Shown here: piece after piece, positions 10,937 to 22,059 of the stretch
Position numbering within the stretch: position 1 is the stretch's first letter
Layout of the letters: each line of letters starts with the position of its first letter
Source: Hypsibius dujardini
Lineage: Eukaryota > Tardigrada > Eutardigrada > Parachela > Hypsibiidae
Length of the DNA stretch: 33,042 bases
Assembly: GCA_001579985.1 (NCBI GenBank)
Contig: LRSR01012240.1
Coordinates: 1-33,042 of the forward strand
Reading direction: 5' to 3'
Notes under the pieces: model-generated
What the model was told of the DNA's origin: nothing
The model's database searches: none
The model's input: only the letters and a program-made list of their open reading frames with translations
Program-made: the position numbers and the translations under genes

Positions 10937-12203
10937 TAATGGGACAAACTTTTAGGTATATGACAAACCTAAAAGCATCGTGCCTGCACAGGCAGCACAA
11001 GTATGTTTTTGATGGTCCAACCCGTCCAGTCCGTATTTCAAGTTAATCCTCGGGTAGGGCATCCCTGTGGCCGAATCAAATGCCTTCAAGAGTACATAAC
11101 CGAGATCCTGAGCCAAATCCAGCAGCTCACTCCGATACCACATCATTTCTCCCCTTCTCCTTTGAAGTTCTTTGGCAAGTACGTGAGCGGCAAGCAGCCC
11201 ACCCACCATCCGGATGTTGGTTTCGAACACCGAGACGACGATATCTTGTTCGAACCGCACCGAGGCTATCACCAGTTTCACCACCCGCTCGAATTCTTCT
11301 GTCTCGTCGAGGAGGACGAGAGTGTCGAGAGTGTCCACCAGGGTTAGGGAAAAGTTGCCCATTGCATCGTCAATATCGCCGCGTCCTGAAAAAAGAATAC
11401 ACACGGGATAGAATACAAACAAATTAAATCAACAAATATATTCAATGAGTTTCCTTTAGATATACTTATTTATATCATTAATACCGTATATATACTTTTA
11501 ATTTAAATTTTATCTTTCAATAATCCTAAATTATTCCGTTCGTGTACTGGAAAATGGGAAGAGAAATGATGAGAAGATAGGAATGCAGCGATCAGCCGAC
11601 CGTCGTGCTACAAAACATTCAACGGCCATAACCGCCCTCGATTGATTGATTGATTGCCACGACAAAGAAAAGGGTTGATTGATTGATTGCCAGGATGTGT
11701 AAATCATCACATAAAATTAATAGCTTCCCACGCCACTCCCCGCCAGACACTCCAACGTTTTAATTTTCTAAACTTGCGTTTTTAAGACACCAAACTCTTG
11801 TGTAAAAATATACTAACCGGACATATAAGATATAAAGTGACGTAATCTAAAACACTCCAGGAAAAAAAATCAATAAATTAAGCAAGTAGTATATACATCA
11901 ATCAATCAATTTACGGATTCGGCAGTGAAACGGGCTTGTTGAAAAAATTGGCTAATCAGGTAATCGAGGGCCCGCTGACTGACCTGAACCGTGGCTGCGC
12001 CATCGACCCTTGCAACTCAACGGCATCAGCTCATCCGCCGGGTAGGCGTGCGTCATGTAAGACTGGTAACCATGGAGGAACATGGATTTCACTTTTTCTT
12101 TTAGTTGGCGCTTTTGCTGGCGAGAAATGGCGCAGGATGCGGGTGCGAGGAGGCACAAAGACACGATCAGCCATTTTGTGAAGAAATGCCGTGAAAGACG
12201 CAT
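7271..12203 (-). CDS. EDEM3: EDEM3-like ER degradation-enhancing mannosidase-like protein, 7 exons
   Basis: GH47-family lectin/mannosidase that trims mannose from misfolded glycoproteins to send them to ER-associated degradation. Exons (minus): 11984-12203, 10969-11385, 10239-10654, 9670-9988, 9217-9557, 7823-8105, 7271-7611; all phases agree, giving 778 residues. A signal peptide spans about 1-24 (hydrophobic [15 protein letters not shown]). The GH47 domain runs from about 40 to 500, with acidic residues in VFETNIR (Glu128), DSYYEY (Asp271, Glu275), RPEFIES (Glu385, Glu388) and the Ca-site motif TTEAHLL. Cys64 (LMPLSCKG) and Cys421 (RVKCGYA) match the pair reported to form a regulatory disulfide with ERp46 in human EDEM3. 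A protease-associated domain fills about 666-770 and separates EDEM3 from EDEM1/2. Oddity: the protein stops right after that domain, without the long acidic tail and KDEL of vertebrate EDEM3. ATG at 12203 is the first in frame. Confidence 0.92.
7616..7815. repeat. degenerate (CAGA)n tract in EDEM3 intron 6
   Basis: Plus-strand CAGA/GACA/GCAG-rich sequence filling nearly all of the intron between exons 7823-8105 and 7271-7611. Because the gene is on the minus strand, the pre-mRNA reads as TCTG-type repeats here. Confidence 0.8.
8590..8990. repeat. degenerate (CAGA)n tract in EDEM3 intron 5
   Basis: Plus-strand array of CAGA, CAAA and CAGG units, densest at about 8690-8970, in the largest EDEM3 intron (8106-9216). 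The pre-mRNA reads as TCTG-type repeats. Long Cys/Leu/Ser-rich open frames through this stretch are by-products of the repeat. Confidence 0.85.
9601..9650. repeat. short (CAGA)n tract in EDEM3 intron 4
   Basis: Plus-strand run of CAGA/GACA units inside the 112-base intron 9558-9669. The pre-mRNA reads as TCTG-type repeats, the same polarity as in introns 5 and 6. Confidence 0.7.
10030..10240. repeat. degenerate (CTGT)n tract in EDEM3 intron 3
   Basis: Plus-strand CTGT/CTGC-rich sequence filling the intron 9989-10238. The pre-mRNA reads as CAGA/CAGG-type repeats, opposite to introns 4-6. Confidence 0.7.
10747..10935. repeat. (CTGT)n/(CTGC)n microsatellite in EDEM3 intron 2
   Basis: Nearly pure tetranucleotide array: CTGT units dominate at first and CCTG/CTGC units towards the right end. 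It fills most of intron 2 (10655-10968). The pre-mRNA reads (CAGA/CAGG)n. It is the cleanest array in the window and probably length-polymorphic. Confidence 0.95.
11641..11690. repeat. ATTG tetranucleotide clusters in EDEM3 intron 1
   Basis: Two short ATTG runs at 11641-11656 and 11671-11690, joined by a short unique spacer. The complementary motif ATCA is repeated at about 11898-11912 in the same intron. Confidence 0.75.
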
Positions 12204-12689
12204 AATAATCAAATAATACCCGATACAACTCTATTTCGGACCAAGTAGTTGGATACTTTACTAAATGCTGGGAGATAATGTGCCATCTGATAATGGCTTG
12301 TGAAGAGGCATCTTTCAGGAGTATAAGTAAATTAAAAGTAAAAGGGAATGGAGGTGGTGTGTGGCAAACTGGCAGTACGAGTACATTACGCTAGACCACG
12401 TTTATACCCTATGGGGGCTTCAGTAGTTGCCATCATTTCGCTGTGTCAACATTCTTACTGCACCACCTACCATCAGGATGTGGTCGCCATATAACCTTTT
12501 CCTCATTTTAGATCATGCAATAATTTTACACATCTTATACGTCTATAATTAATTATAGAACATGTATGTGGGCAGAGAGTAATAAGTTTGGAAAACTTTT
12601 AAAAAGAAACGTTGGTCTTTCCATAGTTCATCAATCAATGTATGACACACCTGTTAACTTGGGCCAGAGGCCCTTACAAATCATAACCA

Positions 12690-13260
12690 GCCCAGGACCA
12701 TCACCAGAATACCTCATGGTAGGGGACGGGCAGGGGGGCCGGGTAAAGAGGCAAAATGCATTTTTATTCAAAACTGAACCCAAAATTTGGCCTAAAGTTC
12801 CTGATCATTTTTAAGCTTGTTTGGGTGTGGGGGTCTCATTTTCGAGTTGCCCCCTGGGATTTCAAAATATTTTCAACAACTTTGTACTATTACTTACTTT
12901 TTCCATCAAATTTGATTTGAACTATCCTTGAATGTGTTTAACTTCCATTGGCAGTTATGGATAAAGGGCTTATGTTGCACCCCATGTAAATCTTAAATTT
13001 ATGGAAAAACTCAAGTTTTTGGAAATGTTTTGAAATCTCAGGATGATGGCATTGGGAATGAGACTTCCATACACCAAAAAAATTGTCAAAGTGATCAGGA
13101 ACAATAGGCCGAAGTTTAAGCTCAAAATGGCAAAATCGGCCATTTGCCCCTTCTGCACAGCATGGCGGATTGAAGTAAGCATGATGGGGATGGCAAACCT
13201 GCTGAAGGGGGTAACAAGCAAATCGCCTTCTGGTCGCCCCCCCCCCAAGGGGGGGGGGAG
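12690..13260. repeat. large imperfect inverted repeat (fold-back), arms about 240-270 bases
   Basis: The reverse complement of about 13000-13260 matches about 12690-12935 at many stretches in the same order. Examples are GGCCTAAAGTTCCTGATCA against GGCCTATTGTTCCTGATCA, GTCTCATT, and GATTTCAAAATATTT against GATTTCAAAACATTT, then TTTTTCCATAAATTT-like sequence near the centre. Similarity is interrupted by small gaps and a spacer of about 60 bases. It could be an old fold-back transposon or two insertions of one repeat in opposite orientation. Confidence 0.7.
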
Positions 13261-16200
13261 GTGAGTAAGCTTTAACATGAAAAGAAAAAAACTTCAAGTC
13301 ATTTTGGCCGTTGGGAGTGGGTCAGGGGTTAACTTTGCCAAATAAAGTGCAAAGACTCCGAAAGAGGCGACAATTTTAGTTTTTGCAAGTTGTTTTGTTG
13401 TTTTTTCATTTTCTTTTCGGGAAGGGGGGGGGGAGCGCCTCCTCTCCAGACTCCAGAAGTTTGTAGGATAGGGGAGCTCAACCAACGCTTCGAATCAAAC
13501 AAACAAACAAAGCCTTGCCAAGTATATCCCCTCCACATACTACGAGTATTAAAGCAGGCATTATAATTGTCCGTCTGTTTACTACATGGGCAATTGTGGA
13601 CCTAGCCTCGCCTGCCGAACAGTTAACTCTTAAGCAAGTTATCCCCCTCACCAGCCCCCGAAGGGTGACCAGGGCCTCTGATGTTGACCGTCCGGTGCCC
13701 TTTCTAATATCCAGATAAGCTACTGTAAATGTCGTCTAATGGAGAATGCGACTGATCATGAGTAAGCAAAATGAGACTAATCCGTTTGACTTTATTGTTG
13801 TGGAGCAAGGTTTTATATTCGTTGCCGTACATAGATTCGAAACTCGTAATACACATTAATATATAAACAGCTCTCAGCGTGGCAATAGCAAATGTAATAA
13901 TAGACCTTGACATGTTATTACCAAATATAAATTTTTTCCCTTTTGAACCTTGGCACACCAAACAATCTGACAAAATGAAATGTTTGAAACCCTAGTAAGC
14001 ACGGGGATAAATTAAGCCAAATATCTAGCCAGTTTTCTAAAATTCTGACTTTATTAAACAGATAGACTGGCTTTATTTATCTAAATGGCTGAAAAAAATG
14101 CCGGGTTGGCTTACTTCTCGGCAAAATAAATCTTGTGATATGTCTAGGTGGCTGATTGACTTAAAGAAAATCCGATAAGACATGATAAGCTAGGTGTCAT
14201 TCGCAATGTTAAAAACTAATAATTACCGTGGAAATGTTCCAGTATTTTCTGAGTCACTTACTAAGACCACTCTTTTCATCAGTCTAAATTTATGTGAAGC
14301 GATATGTGTGGGCTTTCAAAATTTATACGCCTTATTCATTCTTATTCGAAAGGCGAGCAGACTGTAAGTTTTTAAAAATAAATGACAAAAATAAAAGTCT
14401 GTGCAGGGTGCCCAAGGTTTGGCATCTTGTGGGACGCAATGGTGGGATTTCTGATTATTTTAGAACACGGCGAAATATGTGTACAACAATTGTTCTGAAA
14501 CAGTTTTAGCATTTTTGCCAAGAATTGCGAAACTTATGCTTTCACGTTTCACGGCCCTGGGAAGACTGGAACAATATTCAAGCGCTATTATACCTTGGTT
14601 TGCGATAAATTTGCGATACAGTGATAATCCAAAAATTCGAAGGGTCACATGAGTTTATTTATATCGAACCGTTTGCTCAGAGCCGGGCTTTGCTAGCTTG
14701 CAGTTTGAGAGAGTATAGTAGAAACGATACTGCGACGTCGTTCGAATCTCAGGACTTTCACTGTAATTTTTATATGAGGGGAAAAAACTTTCTGTTCACT
14801 AAATGTGTACTAGGGTCTGTACACGACCCTATTTTTTGCCAGTTGGTGTTAATTCTGGAAGTCGGACCAAATTTGTCTTACTCCCCAAAATCCTAAAAAT
14901 TTCGGAATTTTAACGAGTATTTATTCTGGCAAAAATTTTGCCAGATTTTTTTCCGGAAATTAGATGGAAAGATCTTTCTGTATGTGTAATGGGAACTAGG
15001 GAAAGGATTTGTTAATTTAAGGTAGAATAGGAATAGCCATACTGCAAATGGGAGACCAATGTGTTGCTACAACATCCTAGGAGAAATGCTAAAGCCGGAT
15101 TCTCGATCGTATCAAATACCAAATGCAGAATACCGCATTTTCTCAGCGGTCTCGTAATTATTTACCAAGCAAAAATTAGACCAAATCACAATCATTCAGC
15201 AGGTACCAACTGACAACTGAAAACTCGCAAGATATGTTATAGTTATTTCAGTTTATGAAGTTGGTATATTTTGACGCGATTTACCGCTTGATGTCGGCCG
15301 ATCATATCTAGGTTGATTCCCACGCTGCCAGGGGCAGTTGGGCTGAATGGGCTGCCCCCTCCCCATCCCCGGTGTTCAAATGACTTTTCTCCCATCGGCC
15401 ACCGCTGCGCGAGGGGAAATTTTGTACGATTTGTATGTGTTAAAGCGAGACCCCTCTCGCGGTCAATTGGAACCCCTCCAATAGGTTTGCCATCAATGAA
15501 GTGTAAAACACGACAATATATTAGCATGTCAAGTATGTGCTAGCAACGCCTATACTTCTCTACCAAATGAGGTACGGGTGGTTTCGAATTCAACTCATCT
15601 AACCATAACAGTGCAGGCAGTAGATTGACGAGTAACCTAGACAAAAACGTGCCAAGCTCGGGCCGGAGGGTGGTGCAATTTCGTGCACTGGTGCAAACAC
15701 TTTTGTAATTAATTCAAAAATTGAACTACTTGCAAAAAATATTGCACTGGGGTAAATTCCTAAGTTTTGTAAAACATTGCACACTCGCAAAATTATTATT
15801 CAAAAATTTAATTTATAGTGTGAACGTTATAATACAACGTGATTTCTCAGTATCTAGGTTTTTAGTTTGTATTGATATTATTTGTAAATTCTTAAATATA
15901 ATTCATCATTTAATCTATAATAATATAATTTAACTTATAATTTAACGTGTAATTTAGTTTAAATATAATTTCTTAGCGTTTATTACTCATACAAGCAAAT
16001 AAACTCACTGCCTGAAATTCGTTGTGCTGTGAGTGCGAAGTGGAAAATGCTTACCTGTTACACTATATAACATCATTAAATCATGCAATAATCGAAATCA
16101 TTTCGGAGCAGCAACGAGATTTATGAAAGAATGATAAAACTTCGGTCATTGATGTTGAAGACCAATCTGTCTATCGAGCAATAAACGACACAGGAAGTGT

Positions 16201-16302
16201 GGCTTTGCCTCTTGTCTGGTCCGTTTGAATTAGTTGCTCGACATTGAAAAATTGTACTAACAAGGGATCAAATACAATTGCAACAATCAGACCATCACCA
16301 AA

Positions 16303-17323
16303 CTTTTTTCTGAAAACCTCGTCCCGGTGATGATTTTAGAAAAATTGTTGTCGGCCGACAAAGCGTTGTTCAATAGGGAAAAAATTAGGGAAGATTTCAA
16401 TTACAGTATTTACTTTTACAATGCATACGGACACTTGATTGGCTGATTGATAGTAAAAACTTTTCGGTTTTTTACACGGTAACTCTCAGAAGTAAAATCT
16501 TCTGCTTTCACAAAAACGAAGATGAAAATTGCTTGATTGATGTATTGATACCTACGGTTAATATTTCATCGAGGAAAAAACTTTTAACCCGTGAGTCGTT
16601 CTTCAGTTTAACTGCTACATTTCTATGCTAATCTTCAGTATATTTCTGTACTCGTACTATAGGTGTATCTGTAATGGTGAAAATCAATACCATCAACGTC
16701 GTTCGGCTAATTTTCGAGGCATATCATGGATGTGAAATAACTGTCGTGAACTCAGTGCACGGATAGAGGAGTGCTGGACAATGTGCCGGTTGCCTTCATC
16801 AGCGAGACAACATCATCAAGTTGCAGTCCATCATGTACAAACAGTTTTGCTTGCTCCGATTTCGGTCGCACATCCAATACGTCTTCTATAAGTCTAGCTA
16901 TCACGACGAGCGACTAGAAAAATTTGAGACAGTGGGGGGAAACTGCTTCTACAGCGTTAGTTCGGTGGAAAAAGTGTTTTTACTGTCAGAATTCCTATTA
17001 CATTCGATATAGGTGGTGTACCAGGGCTTTGTTTTCACTGTTGTTGTAACTGTCATGGTAACTCCTGTTATCATTTCTGCCAGGATTTTGTGAATTACTG
17101 ACCAGCTTTTATTTCATTGTTGTGTAATGATTTGATATACAGTCTTCATGTTTGTTTCATTCAAGTTCTGATTTCGTTGATCAGTCAATCAAGTGTCTGT
17201 ATGCATTGTAAAAGTAACTGCTGTAATTGAGATCTTCCCTAATTTGTTCCCCTGTTGAACAACACCTTGTCAGACAACAATATTTTCCAAAATCATTATC
17301 GGGGAGGAGGTTTTCAGAAAAAT
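16303..17323. mobile_element. inverted pair of about 150-base arms with 720-base interior
   Basis: 16303-16452 is matched by the reverse complement of about 17180-17323, at roughly 80% identity by eye. Both contain TTCTGAAAACCTC, TTAGGGAAGAT, TCAATTACAG, ACTTTTACAATGCATAC and ACACTTGATTG in the same order. Read outside-in, each arm also holds an open frame with a shared peptide (IREDFNYSIYFYNAY in one, IREDLNYSSYFYNAY in the other). The interior has a 63-codon plus frame at 16821-17012. This fits a non-autonomous DNA element or two opposed copies of a decayed coding repeat; I cannot name the family. Confidence 0.6.
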
Positions 17324-17353
17324 AGCCTAGCACGCACCTCAGCCTAGATAATA

Positions 17354-17487
17354 GTACACAAGTGGCAAAAACATTGTGCTGACCGAATTAAGCACTTTAA
17401 CTCGGGGGGGATGTGTTACAGCAGCCAAGCGTCGATCGAGTGTAATGGCTTAACTCGGTTAGCGCAAGGTTTTTGCCACGTGTGTAC
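17354..17487. mobile_element. 134-base MITE-like element with about 40-base terminal inverted repeats
   Basis: The left end GTACACAAGTGGCAAAAACA and the reverse complement of the right end, GTACACACGTGGCAAAAACC, match closely. Similarity continues through TTGTGCTGACCGAATTAAGC against TTGCGCTAACCGAGTTAAGC. The two arms make up most of the element, so it would fold into a hairpin. It has no coding capacity. A clear target-site duplication is not visible. Confidence 0.7.
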
Positions 17488-17813
17488 ATGTCACCATTTC
17501 ATTGGAACCCGTGCATTACAAATTACATTTCCTACGACAATCAAACTACGCATGGGGGAAATGAAAAATACTTAAAATTTAACACTACAGTATATCCTTT
17601 ATGGTTTTATTGTGTGTACATTGCACAAGGTTGGCCTCCCGTATATGCAGTATGTACAATTAACTTTATCAAGCACAACCTTAAATAAAAGTCAGTTGTT
17701 ACAGCAGTGTGCGATAGCCCAATCATATTCCTATATTTCGCTCTCTGCAACAGCTGCAATTTTGCCTTCCCCGATTTGGTAACTCAAAAAGCCTAACAGT
17801 CTTTTCCTCCAAC

Positions 17814-19247
17814 ATGAAGCACTGGTTAATGTTGGTCGGTTTGCTGCTTTTTTCATTGTGTCGCAAATCGGAGGCTGAAAAGATATGCCGATCCGAAACA
17901 CTTGCCGGACTGCCGACATTGCTCTGCGGAAACATCACCAACCCTGTCTCTGACCAACAGCTAGCCACTGAACTGAAAGATCTGCTTAAACGTGACCATT
18001 TCCGCACCATCATTATCGACAATTCAGCGTCAAAGCATACCCTCTCCTTCACCATCTCAGAGCAGTTATTCGCCGGCTTCACCTCCGTAGTAAGGCTTCA
18101 GATTAGAAACGCTAAACTCATCTCACCTGTCGATTCAAAAGTGCTGAAGCCTTTAAATGTGATGGCAAACACGCTGCAGCTGCTGAGCATCACTTACTGC
18201 ACTGAAGTCTACTTTGAACTGATCACATCTATCTTCGATACCGGAGACAAGTTCCCAAACCTGAGGCAGCTGAATCTGGACTACAACACGGGCAACATGC
18301 GACTAAGCTTATCGACCTTGACGCCAGCTGCCGTAATACTGGAGCAGCTGACTTTTTCCGGCACTATATTATCATCCATCTCCACCGATTGTTCCAAGGG
18401 GGGAAAGTGGAGGTCACTGAAATATCTCGATCTGAGCGACAACGTAGCTCCAGACTCTGCCCCGGCCGCCTTTTTTTCAAAATTCAATATCAGCATTTTC
18501 GAATGCTTTCCCAACCTAGAGTGGCTGTCTCTCCAAAATAATGGCATAACGACGGAGAAGTTTTGGGACATATTACCCGGCTTGCCACCTAGCCTTACTG
18601 ACCTAAATGTCGCCAACAATCGAATCAGTTACTTTAACTTTACGCAACTGGAAAGGCTCCCCAAATTGCGTAACCTGACAATATCCCAGAACAGCAATTT
18701 TCTATCCGGCACCGACACATCCGGCAATGTGACCTTTCCCTTACTGCCAAATTTGGAAAACTTGTGGCTGCGCAACACTGGCCTATCGAGAATCCCCGCC
18801 GACCTGTTGGACAAGATGCAAAAGTTGACTACGCTGGACTGCAGGGACAACACTGACATCACAATTTTTCCCAATAATCTAGTAGCACGATTTTGGGAGT
18901 ATGGGCGTAACCCTCGCACCCAGCAGATTCTCCTTCAGAGTACCTCGCTAGGGTGCAAGTGTGAAAACTACAATCTCATGCATTGGTTGGCCTCCGGAGT
19001 TGGGCACACCCCAGCAGGGGATGGCATCTTCTGTTATCCCGATGGGCGTGGGAACACCCGGCTTTGTCCCAGCTGCAAACTCAAAAACGATGTTGCGATC
19101 GGTCTGGAAACTGCATATGACAACCAAGAGGTCAAGACAATGAACTGCCCTGCCCCACCGGCTCATTCGGAAAATAGTTGTGCAGTTTTCGCATCGTCTT
19201 TCCTCTCTTTATGCGCTACGTTTTTAGTATCTATGGCAGGGCTTTAA
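17814..19247 (+). CDS. secreted leucine-rich-repeat protein, probably GPI-anchored, intronless
   Basis: A single uninterrupted 477-codon frame. A signal peptide covers about residues 1-21 (hydrophobic LMLVGLLLFSL). Leucine-rich repeats run from about 110 to 375; clear ones include LRQLNLDYN, LKYLDLSDN, LEWLSLQNNGI, LTDLNVANNRI, LENLWLRNTGL and LTTLDCRDN. A Cys-rich cap follows, with CKCENYNLMHWL (Cys381, Cys383, Trp391) and further Cys at 407, 418 and 421, resembling an LRRCT cap. Residues 455-477 are hydrophobic and end the protein without charged residues, as expected for a GPI-attachment signal; a short membrane anchor is the alternative. Several NxS/T sites are present. The likely role is extracellular recognition or adhesion at the cell surface, but no orthologue is recognised. 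It lies between repeat-rich regions and is the only plus-strand gene found. Confidence 0.85.
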   Translation: MKHWLMLVGLLLFSLCRKSEAEKICRSETLAGLPTLLCGNITNPVSDQQLATELKDLLKRDHFRTIIIDNSASKHTLSFTISEQLFAGFTSVVRLQIRNAKLISPVDSKVLKPLNVMANTLQLLSITYCTEVYFELITSIFDTGDKFPNLRQLNLDYNTGNMRLSLSTLTPAAVILEQLTFSGTILSSISTDCSKGGKWRSLKYLDLSDNVAPDSAPAAFFSKFNISIFECFPNLEWLSLQNNGITTEKFWDILPGLPPSLTDLNVANNRISYFNFTQLERLPKLRNLTISQNSNFLSGTDTSGNVTFPLLPNLENLWLRNTGLSRIPADLLDKMQKLTTLDCRDNTDITIFPNNLVARFWEYGRNPRTQQILLQSTSLGCKCENYNLMHWLASGVGHTPAGDGIFCYPDGRGNTRLCPSCKLKNDVAIGLETAYDNQEVKTMNCPAPPAHSENSCAVFASSFLSLCATFLVSMAGL

Positions 19248-21722
19248 GTGTTTCTCTTTTCATTAACTAACTAACTTACCATTTCTTTAGGACTTTCGTG
19301 TGTCGGGTATTTGCTTTTAGCTATTTAACACGTTGTGGACATGCTGGCTATTTCATGATTAATTTTGCTGCAGCACGATGGGTCAGAGCTTATTTTGTAT
19401 AACCAAAGAATGCATGGCTCGCGTCGGAAGGCAGAACGAGGGTTTAAAATAATTTTTCAATGCTCCTTAGTTATCTCGGACAGATGATGGATCCTTACAT
19501 TCACCGTCTGTAAAATATGAAACGACTTGCTTTCCTGATTACCTCGCTGTGAAGAATTTTAGCTTTTGTTTTGAGTGCTTTCATCTGGTTGGCATTACCT
19601 TATATAAAAAATACAGTTACTCCGTACAGTTATATGTACTGTAGGTCGGTCTCTTCGAATCAATTCTCGAAGCATGTCTTTCGCGATTAGTTGAATGAGT
19701 CGTGTTGCGAGTTTTGTAGTAACTTTTTCTGCGCCTGCAGTTGGACCTTACGAATTAAACAAAAAAAACACTGAAACATGCAACTGCCTGCTAACGACCT
19801 ACATATAAGGCGCGTCTGAAGAGCGCCCCGAAAATCTCCAAACCTTGAAGGGATCTGCCTTACTGGCATCATTCATGTCCTTTTGCTCTGCCCCTTCTCT
19901 CTGATTCTTTGCCAAGTCCAAAAGATAGAGCGACCTTGCCGCTTTGCCCCACCGCCCGCGCGCTATAGTTTATCATTTATTTACCGAAGTGCTGTTCGGA
20001 AAGATTTCAGAACGCCGGCAACCAGTGTTCCATTTCATATTGATCATTTACCCACTCAAACATTAAAGTTCGTTAAATACTCTAAAGCATTCCCTACGCC
20101 CAGAGGTTCAATATTGGTAGAATAATAGTACATTGGTTCCATTCTCGCATGCAGCTTGCAATGTGGATGACACATGGTATGGGCGTTCAATTTACGTGCG
20201 TCTGTGTTGGTCCGGAACCGGATGTACATTTTAACGGAGGACTTTATTGTACAATACTGTTTGTTGACTGATTGGGGGGAGGGGGATAGATCGTTCTGCT
20301 GTACGTTTGTCCGCTGCATATATCACATGGGCAACCACTGGCTTAGTTTTATTGAGCGAGCCAGCTCCAATGGTTGCAAATTTCAGTCTTCCGATATTTT
20401 AACTTCTTGGCTGAAGGTGAGGCAGCACTAAACGCGATCGGGAGTCAGAACCCCATGCACTTGTAAAACGCCCGTACCGGCCAGATGGACGAGACATTAG
20501 ACAGATTAGTTACACTGAAATTCATGCTCTTGCTCTAAGTTTCTTTCAAAATTTGAAGCAAGACAGGAAATGCAGGCACTCGATTTAGATAACGAAGCTT
20601 CATTTTTCTTGTTTGAGCTTTAATTTATTTTATGCCAGCCCTACCGTAATAATACTAAATTATCGAATTAAGTTTACCATCAGGTTCACTCTTTTAGCAA
20701 CAGTAAGATCTAGTTGAAAAACGGATCATTTTTTTAATATGTCCATGCAACACAATGGACGATTGACAGCTATGGTGAAATCGAGTGAAACTTGAGAACA
20801 ATCTTTTCGTTTTAATATTTACAGACAGGTGAAAAATCAAATTGTAAATTAAAATGTGTCTGATAAGAAATATTCTTGCGAATGGGGTAATGAAAATTCG
20901 CTTTTCAAAATTAGCTCGAAGTGTGTGTAGTACTGTACTATTTACGAAATCATTCAAGCCAAAACGCCGGTGCGCACCACTTCTCTTAGTTTTAACAACA
21001 GGCAGATCACAGCTTTCTATTGATTCATTCAAAAAAATGGGCGGGGCGATCGTCCCAGGACAGCATGAAGCAAGAGATTAAGCTAACTTAACCTGTGTAT
21101 TACAGTATGTCACAGAATTAGTTGTCCTAAATGTAGTATATTACTTCACCTTAACCAAGGGTGTCCCAAGTCCATTGAAAGAGAACAAATGGAGAGCATT
21201 CACTCGTGGCGTTAATAAATTATCCGTAACAGAATCAGGACACTGCGGCGGGCATGACTGATTAAATTATCTTTCAAGTTGGATAAATTGAAGAGCGACT
21301 GAAGCGCCGTCACTCTTTTTTTGCTAACGAGACGGCAACCTTCTGCAGCTGGAACCTCACACAATCACATTTTAATCGGCTTCGCGGCTGCGTGCCAGAA
21401 ATACTGTAGGCTTATTCCTCTAAGTCGGAGTGACATGTGGTTCAACGACGTATACTTACAATTACTTAGATTTTTCGTTTCCGCTTCAAACGTTCAAATT
21501 CAAATGCAACACTAACCTTATTCAGAAGAAAAATCATTTACTGATACCGTTCGAGAACATTTTCATCAACTCACAAATTACTGCCTCGGATTTCATCTGA
21601 GAAACATTTAAAAAGATTATACCCCTTTCACTGTGATGTATTTTGGCGAGGACATTTTAAGGATGTTGATTTTTGCTGCCAAACTTCACTCAGTGATCAC
21701 CTGTGATTAAATTAACTCTGAT

Positions 21723-22059
21723 TTCTTGGATCCCAACCACTGTAAATACATGGTTTTTTGGAAAACGTCGAAAACATTCATCCACTCCAAATTCAATTTG
21801 GATTCAATTGAAATTAGCAGAATCATTCTTGGATGCCAGGGGGCGGAGCTATGAATTATTTTCAATCTAGGCTTCCGCGTGACATTACAGAAATGACCCA
21901 TGATCCCCTGGCATCCAAAAGGATTCTGCTGATGTCAATTGATTCCAACTCGAATTTGGAGTGGATTATTATTATTAAAAATTATTAAAAATTATTAAAA
22001 ATCTTGGAATCAAACGTTTTCCAAAAAACCTTGTTTTTAGGGTGGTTGGGATCCAAGAA
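21723..22059. mobile_element. 337-base fold-back element with long terminal inverted repeats
   Basis: The 18-base end TTCTTGGATCCCAACCAC (21723-21740) is exactly repeated in reverse complement at 22042-22059. Homology continues inward through GGTTTTTTGGAAAACG, CCACTCCAAATTC, CAATTGA, AGCAGAATC and TTGGATGCCAGGGG on both arms. The right arm has an extra AT-rich insert of three TTATTAAAAA-type units at about 21965-22003. A loop of about 60 bases separates the arms. It is non-coding and looks like a MITE or fold-back transposon. No clear target-site duplication is visible. Confidence 0.85.

Larger units (their letters stand above)
12204..17813. other. gene-poor region holding three inverted-repeat structures
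   Basis: No intact gene was recognised over 5.6 kb upstream of EDEM3. The region contains the inverted repeats entered separately (about 12690-13260, 16303-17323, 17354-17487), poly-G/C runs at about 13231-13259 and 13423-13432, and a small near-palindrome at 14925-14945. A 63-codon plus frame at 16821-17012 lies inside the 16303-17323 structure. Confidence 0.5.

Noticed and set aside
10672-11046. Three overlapping Cys/Leu/Pro-rich plus-strand frames and a Gln/Arg/Thr-rich minus-strand frame
   Set aside because: All come from the CTGT/CTGC microsatellite in EDEM3 intron 2; exon and splice evidence place this inside an intron.
14735-14755. GTTCGAATCTC, resembling the T-loop (B box) of a tRNA
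   Set aside because: No matching A box or cloverleaf could be built upstream in the right spacing. The similar motif near 653 also lacks a tRNA body.
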